From: Streptomyces sp. NBC_00440
GTDB taxonomy: Bacteria; Actinomycetota; Actinomycetes; Streptomycetales; Streptomycetaceae
Direction: 5' to 3'
Assembly (NCBI RefSeq): GCF_036014215.1
Contig: NZ_CP107921.1
Location: 2,365,501 to 2,429,500, forward strand
DNA: 64,000 nucleotides
Shown here piece after piece: positions 1-7,454 of the stretch. Within the stretch, counting starts at the first letter, position 1; the number at the start of each line of letters is the position of its first letter. The translations under genes were made by a program, and so were the position numbers. The notes beneath the pieces were generated by a model. The model was not told the DNA's origin, made no database searches, and saw only the letters and a list, made by a program, of their open reading frames with translations.

Positions 1-1094
1 GTGGCGATCCGGAACGCGGCGCCGGCGGTGCGCTTGCCGACGCGGGTCTGGAGCATCCACAACTGGCCGCGCTCAATGGTGAATTCGATGTCGCAGAGAT
101 CCTTGTAGTGGGTCTCCAGAGTCTCCATGATCTGCATGAGCTGGTCGTACGACTTCTTGTCGATCTTCTCCAGATCGGCGAGGGCCACGGTGTTGCGGAT
201 ACCCGCGACGACGTCCTCGCCCTGCGCGTTCTGCAGGTAGTCGCCGTAGACTCCCTGGTGCCCGCTGGCCGGGTCGCGGGTGAAGGCGACACCCGTACCG
301 GAGTCGGGGCCGAGGTTGCCGAAGACCATCGAGCAGATGTTGACCGCGGTGCCGAGGTCGCCGGGGATGCGTTCCTGGCGCCGGTAGAGCTTGGCCCGGT
401 CGGTGTTCCACGACTCGAAGACGGCCCTTATGGCGAGGTCCATCTGCTCGCGCGGGTCCTGCGGGAAGTCCCGCCCCGCGGCGTGCTTGACGATCTTCTT
501 GAAGCGGGTGACCAGCTTCTTCAGGTCGGCCGCTTCGAGGTCAGTGTCGACACTGACCTTCTTGGCCTTCTTCGCGGCCTCCAGGGCCTCCTCGAAGAGT
601 TCGCCGTCGACATCGAGGACGGTCTTGCCGAACATCTGGATGAGGCGGCGGTAGGAGTCCCAGGCGAAGCGCTCGTCGCCGGACTGCTTCGTGAGACCGA
701 CCACGGACTTGTCCGAGAGGCCGATGTTCAGAACGGTGTCCATCATGCCCGGCATGGAGAACTTGGCGCCCGAACGGACCGAGACAAGAAGCGGGTTGTC
801 GGCCTGGCCGAGCTTCTTGCCCATCGTCTTCTCCAGAGCGGCGAGGTGCGCACTGACCTCGTCGCGGAGTTCGACGGGCTCGTCGCCGCTGCCGAGGTAG
901 GTCTTGCACGCCTCGGTGGTGATGGTGAAGCCCGGAGGGACGGGCAGACCGAGGTTGGTCATCTCGGCGAGGTTCGCACCCTTCCCGCCGAGCAGGTCCT
1001 TGAGGTTACGGTTGCCTTCGGTGAAGTCATAAACGAACTTCTGCGGCGCTTGCGCCTGAGTTACGTGGGGTTCTGCGTTCTTCGATTCCGGCAC
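1..1094 (-). CDS. ppdK: pyruvate, phosphate dikinase, N-terminal part (cut by window edge)
   Basis: This is the first 364 codons of an enzyme that interconverts pyruvate, ATP and phosphate with phosphoenolpyruvate, AMP and pyrophosphate. The visible protein starts GTG at 1094 with an AGGAG upstream. It contains the nucleotide-binding start (GGKGANLAEM) and, near the window edge, the family segment LWMLQTRVGKRT. The family is about 900 residues, so the phosphohistidine and pyruvate-binding domains lie outside. No partner gene is visible. The gene probably has its own promoter in the 575-bp gap to dusB. Identity is secure from the nucleotide-binding half alone. Confidence 0.93.
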   Translation of the reverse strand, partial: MPESKNAEPHVTQAQAPQKFVYDFTEGNRNLKDLLGGKGANLAEMTNLGLPVPPGFTITTEACKTYLGSGDEPVELRDEVSAHLAALEKTMGKKLGQADNPLLVSVRSGAKFSMPGMMDTVLNIGLSDKSVVGLTKQSGDERFAWDSYRRLIQMFGKTVLDVDGELFEEALEAAKKAKKVSVDTDLEAADLKKLVTRFKKIVKHAAGRDFPQDPREQMDLAIRAVFESWNTDRAKLYRRQERIPGDLGTAVNICSMVFGNLGPDSGTGVAFTRDPASGHQGVYGDYLQNAQGEDVVAGIRNTVALADLEKIDKKSYDQLMQIMETLETHYKDLCDIEFTIERGQLWMLQTRVGKRTAGAAFRIA

Positions 1095-1668
1095 GGGACT
1101 CGACTCCTCGCGGACTGGCTGCCCTGACGGCGAGGAACATACCCAGATCGAAGGCTCCTGGGTACGTCCACCTGGTCGTCGTACGGCCGTAACCACTCGT
1201 CTGCCAGCAGATCGAAAGCGATCGGGAGAGCGGGGTCCATTACCCTATTCGTTCAACTCTTGTAGGCATCGCAGCTGTATGTGACGGGGCGATTGCAATT
1301 TTGACCACACTTGGCGATATCGGGTTCACAGCAGGAACGGTTGGCGACTGGCACCCAGTGCCAGCCTTTGAGAAGTACAGCCCAGGTTTAATCGCTCATC
1401 TGAGCAACCCTGCGATCAGAGGTGGCGAGAATCACGCCATCCGTCTGGCGCGGAGGCCACTATTCGGACCTTTGTGGTTCGCCAGCCGGACAGACATCTG
1501 CGCATAGCGGTGCAGCGTGCACTCAGTGCCGCGTCCGTGCGGGGCGGGTGGCCCCGGATTCGCCCTCTCTCCTGCGGAAAAGCCTCCGCCCCCCGCCCCT
1601 GCTCTTATGAGCGGAGGGCGAGGGGCGGAAAAGGCGGCGGCGGGAGGGCGATACGTTTCGGGCCGTTC
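1095..1668. other. 574-bp intergenic region between ppdK and dusB
   Basis: No convincing gene is present. The stretch is less GC-rich than its surroundings in 1255-1420 and must hold the ppdK promoter on the minus strand. A short hairpin (CTGGCAC/GTGCCAG) lies near 1349-1365, and the dusB end hairpin is at 1586-1628. A TTG-initiated reading frame at 1301-1507 lacks a ribosome site and coding-like composition. Confidence 0.6.
1586..1628 (-). terminator. hairpin downstream of dusB
   Basis: A long GC-rich inverted repeat pairs 1586-1604 with 1609-1628 around a TTAT loop. A weaker outer pairing reaches about 1561 and 1650. It lies 40 bp past the dusB stop in the direction of dusB transcription and has no U-run, as is usual in Streptomyces. 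Confidence 0.65.
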
Positions 1669-2796
1669 TCAGCCGCCCGACGTGTCGAGTTCGGCCTCCG
1701 CGCTCACGCCCGAGCAGTCGTACGGGTCCTTCAGCCAGCCGTCGGGGAGGACGACCCGGTTGTTGCCCGACGTCCGCCCGCGCGGCCCGTCCGCGCCGTC
1801 CGGCCACGGCTGGTCCAGGTTCAGCTCGTGCAGCTGGCTGCCCAGCTCGTCCAGCGACGAGGTGACCGCGAGCCGCTTGCGCATCTCCGAGCCGACCGAG
1901 AACCCCTTCAGGTACCAGGCCACGTGCTTGCGGAAGTCGATCACGCCACGGGTCTCGTCGCCGATCCACTCCCCCAGCAGCGTCGCGTGCCGCAGCATGA
2001 CCGCCGCAACCTCGCGCAGGGTCGGCGCCTGCCGGGTCGGCGTTCCCTCGAAGCCGCTCACCAGGTCGGCGAAGAGCCAGGGCCGGCCCAGGCAGCCGCG
2101 CCCCACGACCACGCCGTCGCAGCCGGTCTCGCGCATCATGCGCAGCGCGTCGTCCGCGCACCAGATGTCGCCGTTACCGAGCACGGGGATCTCCGGGACG
2201 TGCTCCTTGAGCCGGGCGATGGCGTCCCAGTCGGCGGTGCCGCCGTAGTGCTGGGCGGCGGTCCTGCCGTGCAAGGCGACGGCCGTGACGCCCTCGTCGA
2301 CCGCGATCCGGCCCGCGTCGAGATAGGTGAGGTGGTCGTCGTTGATGCCCTTGCGCATCTTGATGGTGACCGGGACGGCACCCGCGTTGGAGACCGCCTC
2401 GTTCAGGATCGCGCGCAGCAGGGGGCGCTTGAACGGGAGCGCCGAGCCGCCGCCCTTGCGGGTGACCTTGGGGACCGGGCAGCCGAAGTTCAGGTCGATG
2501 TGGTCCGCCAGGTCCTCGTCCACGATCATGCGGACGGCCTTGCCGACCGTGACCGGATCCACTCCGTACAGCTGGATCGAGCGCGGCGTCTCGGTCTTGT
2601 CGAAATGGATCAGCTGCATGGTCTTGGCGTTGCGCTCCACCAGCGCCCGCGTCGTGATCATCTCGCTGACGAACAGGCCCTTCCCGCCGCTGAATTCACG
2701 GCAGAGCGTGCGGAAGGGGGCGTTGGTGATACCCGCCATGGGGGCGAGAACGACGGGCGGCTGCACCGAGTGCGGGCCGATGGAGAGCGTGGTCAT
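1669..2796 (-). CDS. dusB: tRNA-dihydrouridine synthase DusB
   Basis: A 375-residue flavoenzyme that reduces uridine to dihydrouridine in tRNA with NADPH. The FMN-binding TIM barrel opens with VVLAPMAGITNAPFR. The catalytic cysteine sits in LNFGCPVPKV, the phosphate-binding end is GRGCLGRPW, and a C-terminal helical tRNA-binding domain follows. The start is ATG at 2796; an upstream in-frame start would add 25 residues unlike the family. The gene is divergent from the exporter at 2903, with about 106 bp of shared regulatory region. It is single-gene transcribed and followed by a strong hairpin. Confidence 0.93.
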   Translation of the reverse strand: MTTLSIGPHSVQPPVVLAPMAGITNAPFRTLCREFSGGKGLFVSEMITTRALVERNAKTMQLIHFDKTETPRSIQLYGVDPVTVGKAVRMIVDEDLADHIDLNFGCPVPKVTRKGGGSALPFKRPLLRAILNEAVSNAGAVPVTIKMRKGINDDHLTYLDAGRIAVDEGVTAVALHGRTAAQHYGGTADWDAIARLKEHVPEIPVLGNGDIWCADDALRMMRETGCDGVVVGRGCLGRPWLFADLVSGFEGTPTRQAPTLREVAAVMLRHATLLGEWIGDETRGVIDFRKHVAWYLKGFSVGSEMRKRLAVTSSLDELGSQLHELNLDQPWPDGADGPRGRTSGNNRVVLPDGWLKDPYDCSGVSAEAELDTSGG

Positions 2797-2821
2797 GCAC
2801 CCATTGTCGCGTACCGCTTGT

Positions 2822-2844
2822 CGTGTACAGCTTGACGTGTACAC
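2822..2844. promoter_or_regulatory. direct repeats CGTGTACA, candidate operator between dusB and exporter
   Basis: CGTGTACA occurs at 2822-2829 and again at 2836-2843, one 14-bp step apart. The second copy extends into the perfect palindrome GTGTACAC (2837-2844). A partial third copy, CGTACA, lies at 2864-2869. This sits in the divergent dusB/MFS gap and resembles a regulator site; no dedicated regulator is adjacent on this side. Confidence 0.4.
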
Positions 2845-2890
2845 CGTGACACATCTGCCTGCCACGTACACCGAAGTCGTTAGTTAGCCG

Positions 2891-2896
2891 TACTAT
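2891..2896 (+). promoter_or_regulatory. -10-like TACTAT, possible leaderless start of the exporter
   Basis: TACTAT ends seven bases before the ATG at 2903, and no ribosome-binding sequence precedes that ATG. Transcription starting at or very near the ATG would give a leaderless message, which is common in Streptomyces. No good -35 is visible at the expected distance. Confidence 0.35.
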
Positions 2897-2902
2897 TCAT
2901 AC

Positions 2903-4357
2903 ATGCCCGAGCTCAACCACCGCCGGCGGATGCTGGTGCTCGCGATCTGCTGCATGAGCCTGCTGATCGTCAGCCTCGACAACACCGTCCTGAACGTCGC
3001 CCTCCCCTCGATGCAGAAGGAGCTGCACGCATCGGTCTCCGGACTCCAGTGGACGATCGACGCATACACCCTGGTCCTGGCCTCACTGCTGATGCTCGCG
3101 GGCTCGACGGCCGACCGGATAGGCCGCCGCAGAGTCTTCAAGGCGGGCCTGGTGATCTTCACCCTCGGCTCGGCGCTCTGCTCGGTCGCCCCCAACCTGG
3201 AGTCGCTGGTCGTCTTCCGGATGATGCAGGCGGTCGGCGGCTCGATGCTCAACCCGGTCGCGATGTCGATCATCACCAACACCTTCACCGAGCCGCGCGA
3301 ACGCGCCCGCGCCATCGGCGTCTGGGGTGGCGTCGTCGGGATCTCGATGGCGGCCGGCCCGATCGTCGGGGGCCTGCTGGTGGATTCGGTGGGCTGGCGC
3401 TCGATCTTCTGGATCAATCTGCCGGTGGGACTGGCCGCTCTGCTGCTCACCTGGCGTTACGTACCGGAGTCGCGGGCTCCGAAGGGCCGCAGGCCGGACC
3501 CGGTGGGCCAGCTGTTCGTCATCGCGCTGCTGGGCTCGGTGACGTACGCGATCATCGAGGCGCCGTCGGCCGGGTGGACGTCACCGCTGATCCTGTCCTT
3601 CACGGGGGTGGCCCTGCTGGCCCTGGTGGGACTGGTGCTGTACGAGCCGAGGCGCCCCGAACCACTGATCGACCTGCGCTTCTTCCGCAGCGCGCCGTTC
3701 AGCGGGGCCACCGTCATCGCGGTCTGCGGCTTCGCCGCGCTCGGTGGCTTCCTCTTCCTGAACACGCTCTATCTCCAGGACGTCCGCGGCCTCTCCGCCC
3801 TGCACGCCGGCCTCTACATGCTGCCGATGGCGGTGCTGACCCTGGTCTGCGCGCCGCTGTCGGGACGGCTGGTGGGCAACCGCGGGCCACGGCTCTCGCT
3901 GCTGATCGCCGGGGTGACGATGGCGCTGAGCGGACTGGTCTTCGCGGTTCTCGACGCCGAGACGAACACGGCGCTGCTCTTCACCGGCTACGTACTGTTC
4001 GGGATCGGCTTCGGCATGGTGAACGCTCCGATCACCAACACCGCGGTCTCCGGGATGCCCCGTGCGCAGGCCGGGGTGGCGGCGGCCGTCGCGTCGACCA
4101 GCCGGCAGATCGGATCGACGCTGGGTGTCGCCGTGATCGGGGCCGTGCTGGCCTCGGGCGTGAGCGGCGCGGCGCACACCGAGGGCTTCGCCGGAGCCAG
4201 CCGCACCGCCTGGTGGATCATCACCGCGTGCGGTCTCGCCGTCCTGGTCTTCGGGCTGCTGACCAGCGGGAAGTGGGCGCAGCGTTCGGCCCGGCGGACC
4301 GCGGAGCGGCTGAACGCGCCCGAGACGGCTCAGACGGTCGCGGACGCCAACGCGTAG
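2903..4357 (+). CDS. MFS drug-resistance transporter, DHA2 (EmrB/QacA) family
   Basis: A 484-residue, 14-helix proton-coupled exporter. Family signs are the helix-1 motif LDNTVLNVALPSM, the loop 2-3 motif A GSTADRIGRRR, and motif C-like AAGPIVGGLL in helix 5. Such proteins export lipophilic drugs or antibiotics from the cytoplasm; the substrate here is unknown. It lies convergent to an XRE/MmyB-like regulator (4392-5276), which is in turn divergent from a second exporter. Its last nine codons and stop lie in a 29-bp sequence copied exactly 62 bp downstream. The upstream region lacks a ribosome site, so translation may be leaderless. Confidence 0.88.
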   Translation: MPELNHRRRMLVLAICCMSLLIVSLDNTVLNVALPSMQKELHASVSGLQWTIDAYTLVLASLLMLAGSTADRIGRRRVFKAGLVIFTLGSALCSVAPNLESLVVFRMMQAVGGSMLNPVAMSIITNTFTEPRERARAIGVWGGVVGISMAAGPIVGGLLVDSVGWRSIFWINLPVGLAALLLTWRYVPESRAPKGRRPDPVGQLFVIALLGSVTYAIIEAPSAGWTSPLILSFTGVALLALVGLVLYEPRRPEPLIDLRFFRSAPFSGATVIAVCGFAALGGFLFLNTLYLQDVRGLSALHAGLYMLPMAVLTLVCAPLSGRLVGNRGPRLSLLIAGVTMALSGLVFAVLDAETNTALLFTGYVLFGIGFGMVNAPITNTAVSGMPRAQAGVAAAVASTSRQIGSTLGVAVIGAVLASGVSGAAHTEGFAGASRTAWWIITACGLAVLVFGLLTSGKWAQRSARRTAERLNAPETAQTVADANA

Positions 4358-4419
4358 CGCGCGCTCCGGTCGGTCACAGGAACGGGCTGCCTCAGACGGT
4401 CGCGGACGCCAACGCGTAG
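4329..4419. repeat. 29-bp exact direct repeat at the convergent gene ends
   Basis: The sequence at 4329-4357, holding the last codons and TAG stop of the exporter, is repeated without mismatch at 4391-4419. The copies start 62 bp apart. The second copy, read on the minus strand, encodes the C-terminal residues of the regulator (ALASATV and stop). One duplicated segment therefore serves as the 3' end of two oppositely transcribed genes. Confidence 0.9.
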
Positions 4420-5276
4420 AGCCGCTCCAGCCGTTCGCGGGACTCGGCGTTGGCCGGTACGTAGGTCACCATGCGTGGACCGGCCGCGGGGCCGAGCCAG
4501 AGGTCGGTGTGGTCCACGAGCAGCGGCCCGACGTGCCGGTTGTGGAAACGCTTGGTCCTGCTGCCGGGGCCGATGATCTCATGCCGGGCCCAGATCTCGC
4601 GGAACTCCGGCGAAGCCGTCTCCAGCCGCTTGAGCAGCGCCTTCCAGGCGGGCTCCGCCAGATGCCCGGCCATCGACGCACGGAACTTGGCGGCCATCAC
4701 CCGGCACATGGCGTCGAGGTCGACGACCGACGACCGCCAGTCCTCGTTCGTGTACGAGAGCAGCATGCAGTTGCGGTCCTCGGGGGCTACGGCGTCGAGG
4801 TCGCAGAGCAGCCGACCGTACGTGCGGTTGTACGCGAGGATGTCGTAACGGCTGTTCTGGATGCAGGCCGGGACCGGGTCCAGCTGCTCGATCAGCGCCG
4901 AGAGCGCCGGCGTGATCGAGGGGCAGACCGCGCCGGGCGACGGGTCGACCGCACCGGCCAGCGAGAAGAGGTGCGCGCGTTCGTGCAGGTCGAGAAGGAG
5001 CGTGCGGGCGATGGCGTCCAGGACCTGCGGGGAGACCGTGATGTCGCGCGCCTGCTCCAGCCACGTGTACCAGGTGACGCCCACTGCGGAGAGCTGGGCC
5101 ACCTCCTCGCGGCGCAGCCCCGGTGTCCGGCGCCGGGCGCCGCGCGGCAGGCCCGCCTGCTCGGGCGTGATGCGCTCACGGCGGCTGCGCAGGAAGTCGG
5201 CGAGTTCGTGCCTGCGTACGTCGGTCTCCGGCGCGACTGTGGTCATGGAACCAGAGTGCAGCACCCGGCAGCCCAT
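4392..5276 (-). CDS. XRE-family regulator with MmyB-like ligand-binding domain
   Basis: A 294-residue transcription factor. Residues about 20-95 form a helix-turn-helix domain with the family signature TPGLRREEVAQLS and WLEQARDITVSPQVL. The remainder matches the MmyB-like ligand-binding domain (PVPACIQNSRYDILAYN, and a C-terminal VGPLLVDH-type beta segment). The start at 5276 has AAGGAG nine bases upstream; ATG 5246 is an alternative without a ribosome site. It is divergent from the exporter at 5348, across a palindromic operator it probably binds. A second regulator-exporter pair of the same type lies at 53793-56220. Confidence 0.85.
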   Translation of the reverse strand: MGCRVLHSGSMTTVAPETDVRRHELADFLRSRRERITPEQAGLPRGARRRTPGLRREEVAQLSAVGVTWYTWLEQARDITVSPQVLDAIARTLLLDLHERAHLFSLAGAVDPSPGAVCPSITPALSALIEQLDPVPACIQNSRYDILAYNRTYGRLLCDLDAVAPEDRNCMLLSYTNEDWRSSVVDLDAMCRVMAAKFRASMAGHLAEPAWKALLKRLETASPEFREIWARHEIIGPGSRTKRFHNRHVGPLLVDHTDLWLGPAAGPRMVTYVPANAESRERLERLYALASATV

Positions 5277-5304
5277 TGCCAGGTACTCCTTGTACCAGGA
5301 TAAG
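5276..5304 (+). promoter_or_regulatory. promoter with palindromic operator for the exporter at 5348
   Basis: A -35-like TTGCCA (5276-5281) and -10-like GATAAG (5299-5304) are 17 bp apart. Between them lies the inverted repeat GGTAC-TCCTT-GTACC. A further GGTACCAGG follows at 5314-5322. The layout TGCCnGGT...ACCAGnATAAG is repeated base for base in spacing at 54719-54746, before the paralogous exporter. In both cases 43 bases separate the -10 from the start codon. Confidence 0.6.
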
Positions 5305-5347
5305 GAGACTCTGGTACCAGGCTGAGCGGCGGAGCATTCTCGTCTCC

Positions 5348-6826
5348 GTGAGCAATTCGACAGGCACGACAGTCAAGACAACAGGCCAGACAGTACGGAC
5401 TCCATCCACCGTCCCCGGCGCCGTCCAGCGGCACGACCACCCCACCCCGGTGCTCGGCACGCTGGGGCTGTTCACGGTCCTGATCGGGGCGGCGCTGCCG
5501 CTGATCGACTTCTTCATCGTCAATGTCGCCCTGCCGACCATCGACCACGACCTGGCCGCGGGCCCCGCGATGCTGGAACTGGTCGTCGCCGGATACGGCG
5601 TCGCCTACGCGGTGCTGCTCGTGCTCGGCGGCCGGCTCGGGGACGTGGCAGGGCGGCGCAGGCTCTTCCTGCTCGGTATGGCCGCGTTCGGTCTCACCTC
5701 GCTGGCCTGCGGTCTCTCGCCCAACGCCTGGACGCTGGTCGGCGCGCGGGTGGCGCAGGGCGCCTCCTCGGCGCTGATGCTCCCGCAGGTGCTCGCCACC
5801 ATCCAGGCGACCACGGCGGGGCCGCGGCGGGCGAAGGCGATGGGGCTCTACGGAGCCACGGCCGGGCTCTCGATGGTCGCCGGGCAGATCCTCGGCGGTG
5901 TCCTGGTGGCCGCCGACGTGGCGGGCACCGGCTGGCGGTCGATCTTCCTCGTCAACGTGCCGGTGGCACTCCTCGGCCTGGTGCTGGCGGTCCGCTCCGT
6001 GCCGGAGACCCGGTCGGAGAAGCCCGCGCCCGTCGACATACCCGGCACCCTGCTGCTCGCGCTCTCGCTGGTGACGCTCCTCGCTCCCCTGACCGAGGGC
6101 CGGGCCGCCGGGTGGCCGCTGTGGACCTGGATCTCGCTGGGGGTCTTCCCGTTCGCGGCGGCGGCGTTCTACCTGACCGAGCGGGCGGCCGACCGCAGGG
6201 GCGAGGTGCCGCTGGTGCCGCCGAGCCTGCTGCGGCTCGACTCGCTGCGGCGCGGGCTCACGCTGGTGGTGCCGTTCTCGATCGGTTTCGGCGGATTCAT
6301 GTTCGTCATCGCGGTCGCGCTCCAGCAGGGGCTGCGGATGGGTCCGGTCACGGCGGGATTCACGCTCGTACCGCTGGCGGCGGCGTTCTTCGCCGCGTCG
6401 CTTGCGGGCCCCCGGCTGGTCGGCAGGTACGCGAGCCGGGTCGTGACGGCCGGCGCCGTGATCCAGGCCGTCGGCGTCACGGTGATCGCGGCGACCGTGT
6501 GGTGGGACTGGTCCGGGCTCGGCATCGCGGCCCTGGCGCCCGGTATGGCGCTGGCCGGGTTCGGCCAGGGACTCCAGCTGCCGGTGCTGTTCCGCATCGT
6601 GCTCTCCGACGTACCGGCGGAGCGGGCCGGGGTCGGCGGCGGCATGATGACCACGACGCAGCAGGCGTCGCTCGCGCTGGGGGTGGCCACGCTCGGCACG
6701 CTCTTCCTGTCGCTGAGCACGTCGCTGGGGATGCGGGAGGCGCTGGCGGTGACGCTGCTGCTGCAACTGGCCACGGTCGCCGTGACGGCGCTGCTCAGCC
6801 TGCGGCTGCCACGCACGGTGCGGTAG
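5348..6826 (+). CDS. MFS transporter, DHA2 (EmrB/QacA) family
   Basis: A 492-residue, 14-helix exporter. After a polar N-terminus of about 35 residues come LIDFFIVNVALPTI in helix 1, GGRLGDVAGRRR (motif A) and a conserved GAGGGMM-like stretch (RAGVGGGMMTTTQQ) near helix 11. Substrate is unknown. The GTG at 5348 is preferred: the in-frame ATG at 5276 lies inside the promoter, and the distance from the -10 element matches the paralogous promoter at 54741 exactly. The gene is divergent from an XRE/MmyB-like regulator, which probably represses or activates it in response to a ligand. A perfect hairpin follows. Confidence 0.86.
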   Translation: MSNSTGTTVKTTGQTVRTPSTVPGAVQRHDHPTPVLGTLGLFTVLIGAALPLIDFFIVNVALPTIDHDLAAGPAMLELVVAGYGVAYAVLLVLGGRLGDVAGRRRLFLLGMAAFGLTSLACGLSPNAWTLVGARVAQGASSALMLPQVLATIQATTAGPRRAKAMGLYGATAGLSMVAGQILGGVLVAADVAGTGWRSIFLVNVPVALLGLVLAVRSVPETRSEKPAPVDIPGTLLLALSLVTLLAPLTEGRAAGWPLWTWISLGVFPFAAAAFYLTERAADRRGEVPLVPPSLLRLDSLRRGLTLVVPFSIGFGGFMFVIAVALQQGLRMGPVTAGFTLVPLAAAFFAASLAGPRLVGRYASRVVTAGAVIQAVGVTVIAATVWWDWSGLGIAALAPGMALAGFGQGLQLPVLFRIVLSDVPAERAGVGGGMMTTTQQASLALGVATLGTLFLSLSTSLGMREALAVTLLLQLATVAVTALLSLRLPRTVR

Positions 6827-6853
6827 CCGGGGGCGGTGGCCGGTGCGGACATG

Positions 6854-6893
6854 ACGGTGGGCCCGGGTCGTCGAGACGATCCGGGCCCACCGT
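6854..6893. terminator. bidirectional hairpin terminator
   Basis: A 14-bp stem (ACGGTGGGCCCGGG with its complement, one slip) closes on a short loop. It sits between the convergent exporter at 5348-6826 and the small gene at 6951-7148 and can stop transcripts from both sides. Confidence 0.75.
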
Positions 6894-6950
6894 GCTGTGC
6901 TGTGAGTTGTTGCCCTGCCGGGTTGTACTGCGCTGTGGCGCCCCGGTGGG

Positions 6951-7148
6951 TCAGCTCTCGGCGTCGGGGGTTCCGTCAGCTCCGGCCCCCTCGGCCCGCT
7001 CGCGCATCTTCTGGAGCAGTTCCTGCTTCTGGTCAGCGGCTGACCTGCGGTCCTCGGCGCCTGCGGCGGCCGAGCTCTGTGCCCCGGAGCGGGGCATCTT
7101 CTTGCGCTGCCCGCCGACGCCAAGAAGGTTGTTGCGACTCTTTGCCAT
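6951..7148 (-). CDS. small basic-acidic protein, DUF6243 type
   Basis: A 65-residue soluble protein starting MAKSRNNLLGVGGQRKK, a beginning I recognise from the Streptomyces DUF6243 family. The middle is Ala-rich and charged (AEDRRSAADQKQELLQKMRER, a short predicted helix), and the tail is acidic. Function is unknown for the family. It stands alone between two plus-strand transporters and shares a bidirectional terminator with the upstream exporter. The family assignment is from memory of the N-terminal motif. Confidence 0.72.
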   Translation of the reverse strand: MAKSRNNLLGVGGQRKKMPRSGAQSSAAAGAEDRRSAADQKQELLQKMRERAEGAGADGTPDAES

Positions 7149-7454
7149 GCCGGTCACAGTACCGGGCACTCCCCAGGGGGGTGCACCGGTTTTCCGGCCG
7201 GAGGCGAACTCAGGCTGAGGCGTACACGATCAACCGTTCCCCGGGGATGCGCGCAATGAATCGCCGCAGATGCACAAGGAACCTGCATTACGGGCCACTA
7301 CGCACGCCTCGTAGTGTTCTGCCCTGTACGTGGAGCGGTGGAGACCCCCGGCTCGGCGGTCCCCTCCTGCTGTGCGCCGGGACGCGCACCCGTGGGCGGC
7401 GCCGTCCGCGCGGGTTCCCGCCTCCGGAGCAGGCAGCGATGAAGGAGCCTCACC
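7149..7454. other. 306-bp intergenic region upstream of the APC transporter
   Basis: No gene is visible. It holds the promoter of the DUF6243 gene (minus) and of the transporter (plus). A perfect inverted repeat CACTACG-N7-CGTAGTG at 7296-7316 is followed by TTCT-rich sequence and is a plausible operator, for instance for the Lrp protein encoded downstream. That link is inference. Confidence 0.45.

Noticed and set aside
1301..1507. 68-codon TTG-initiated reading frame between ppdK and dusB
   Set aside because: No ribosome site, unusual composition compared with coding sequence here, and overlaps structured intergenic DNA.
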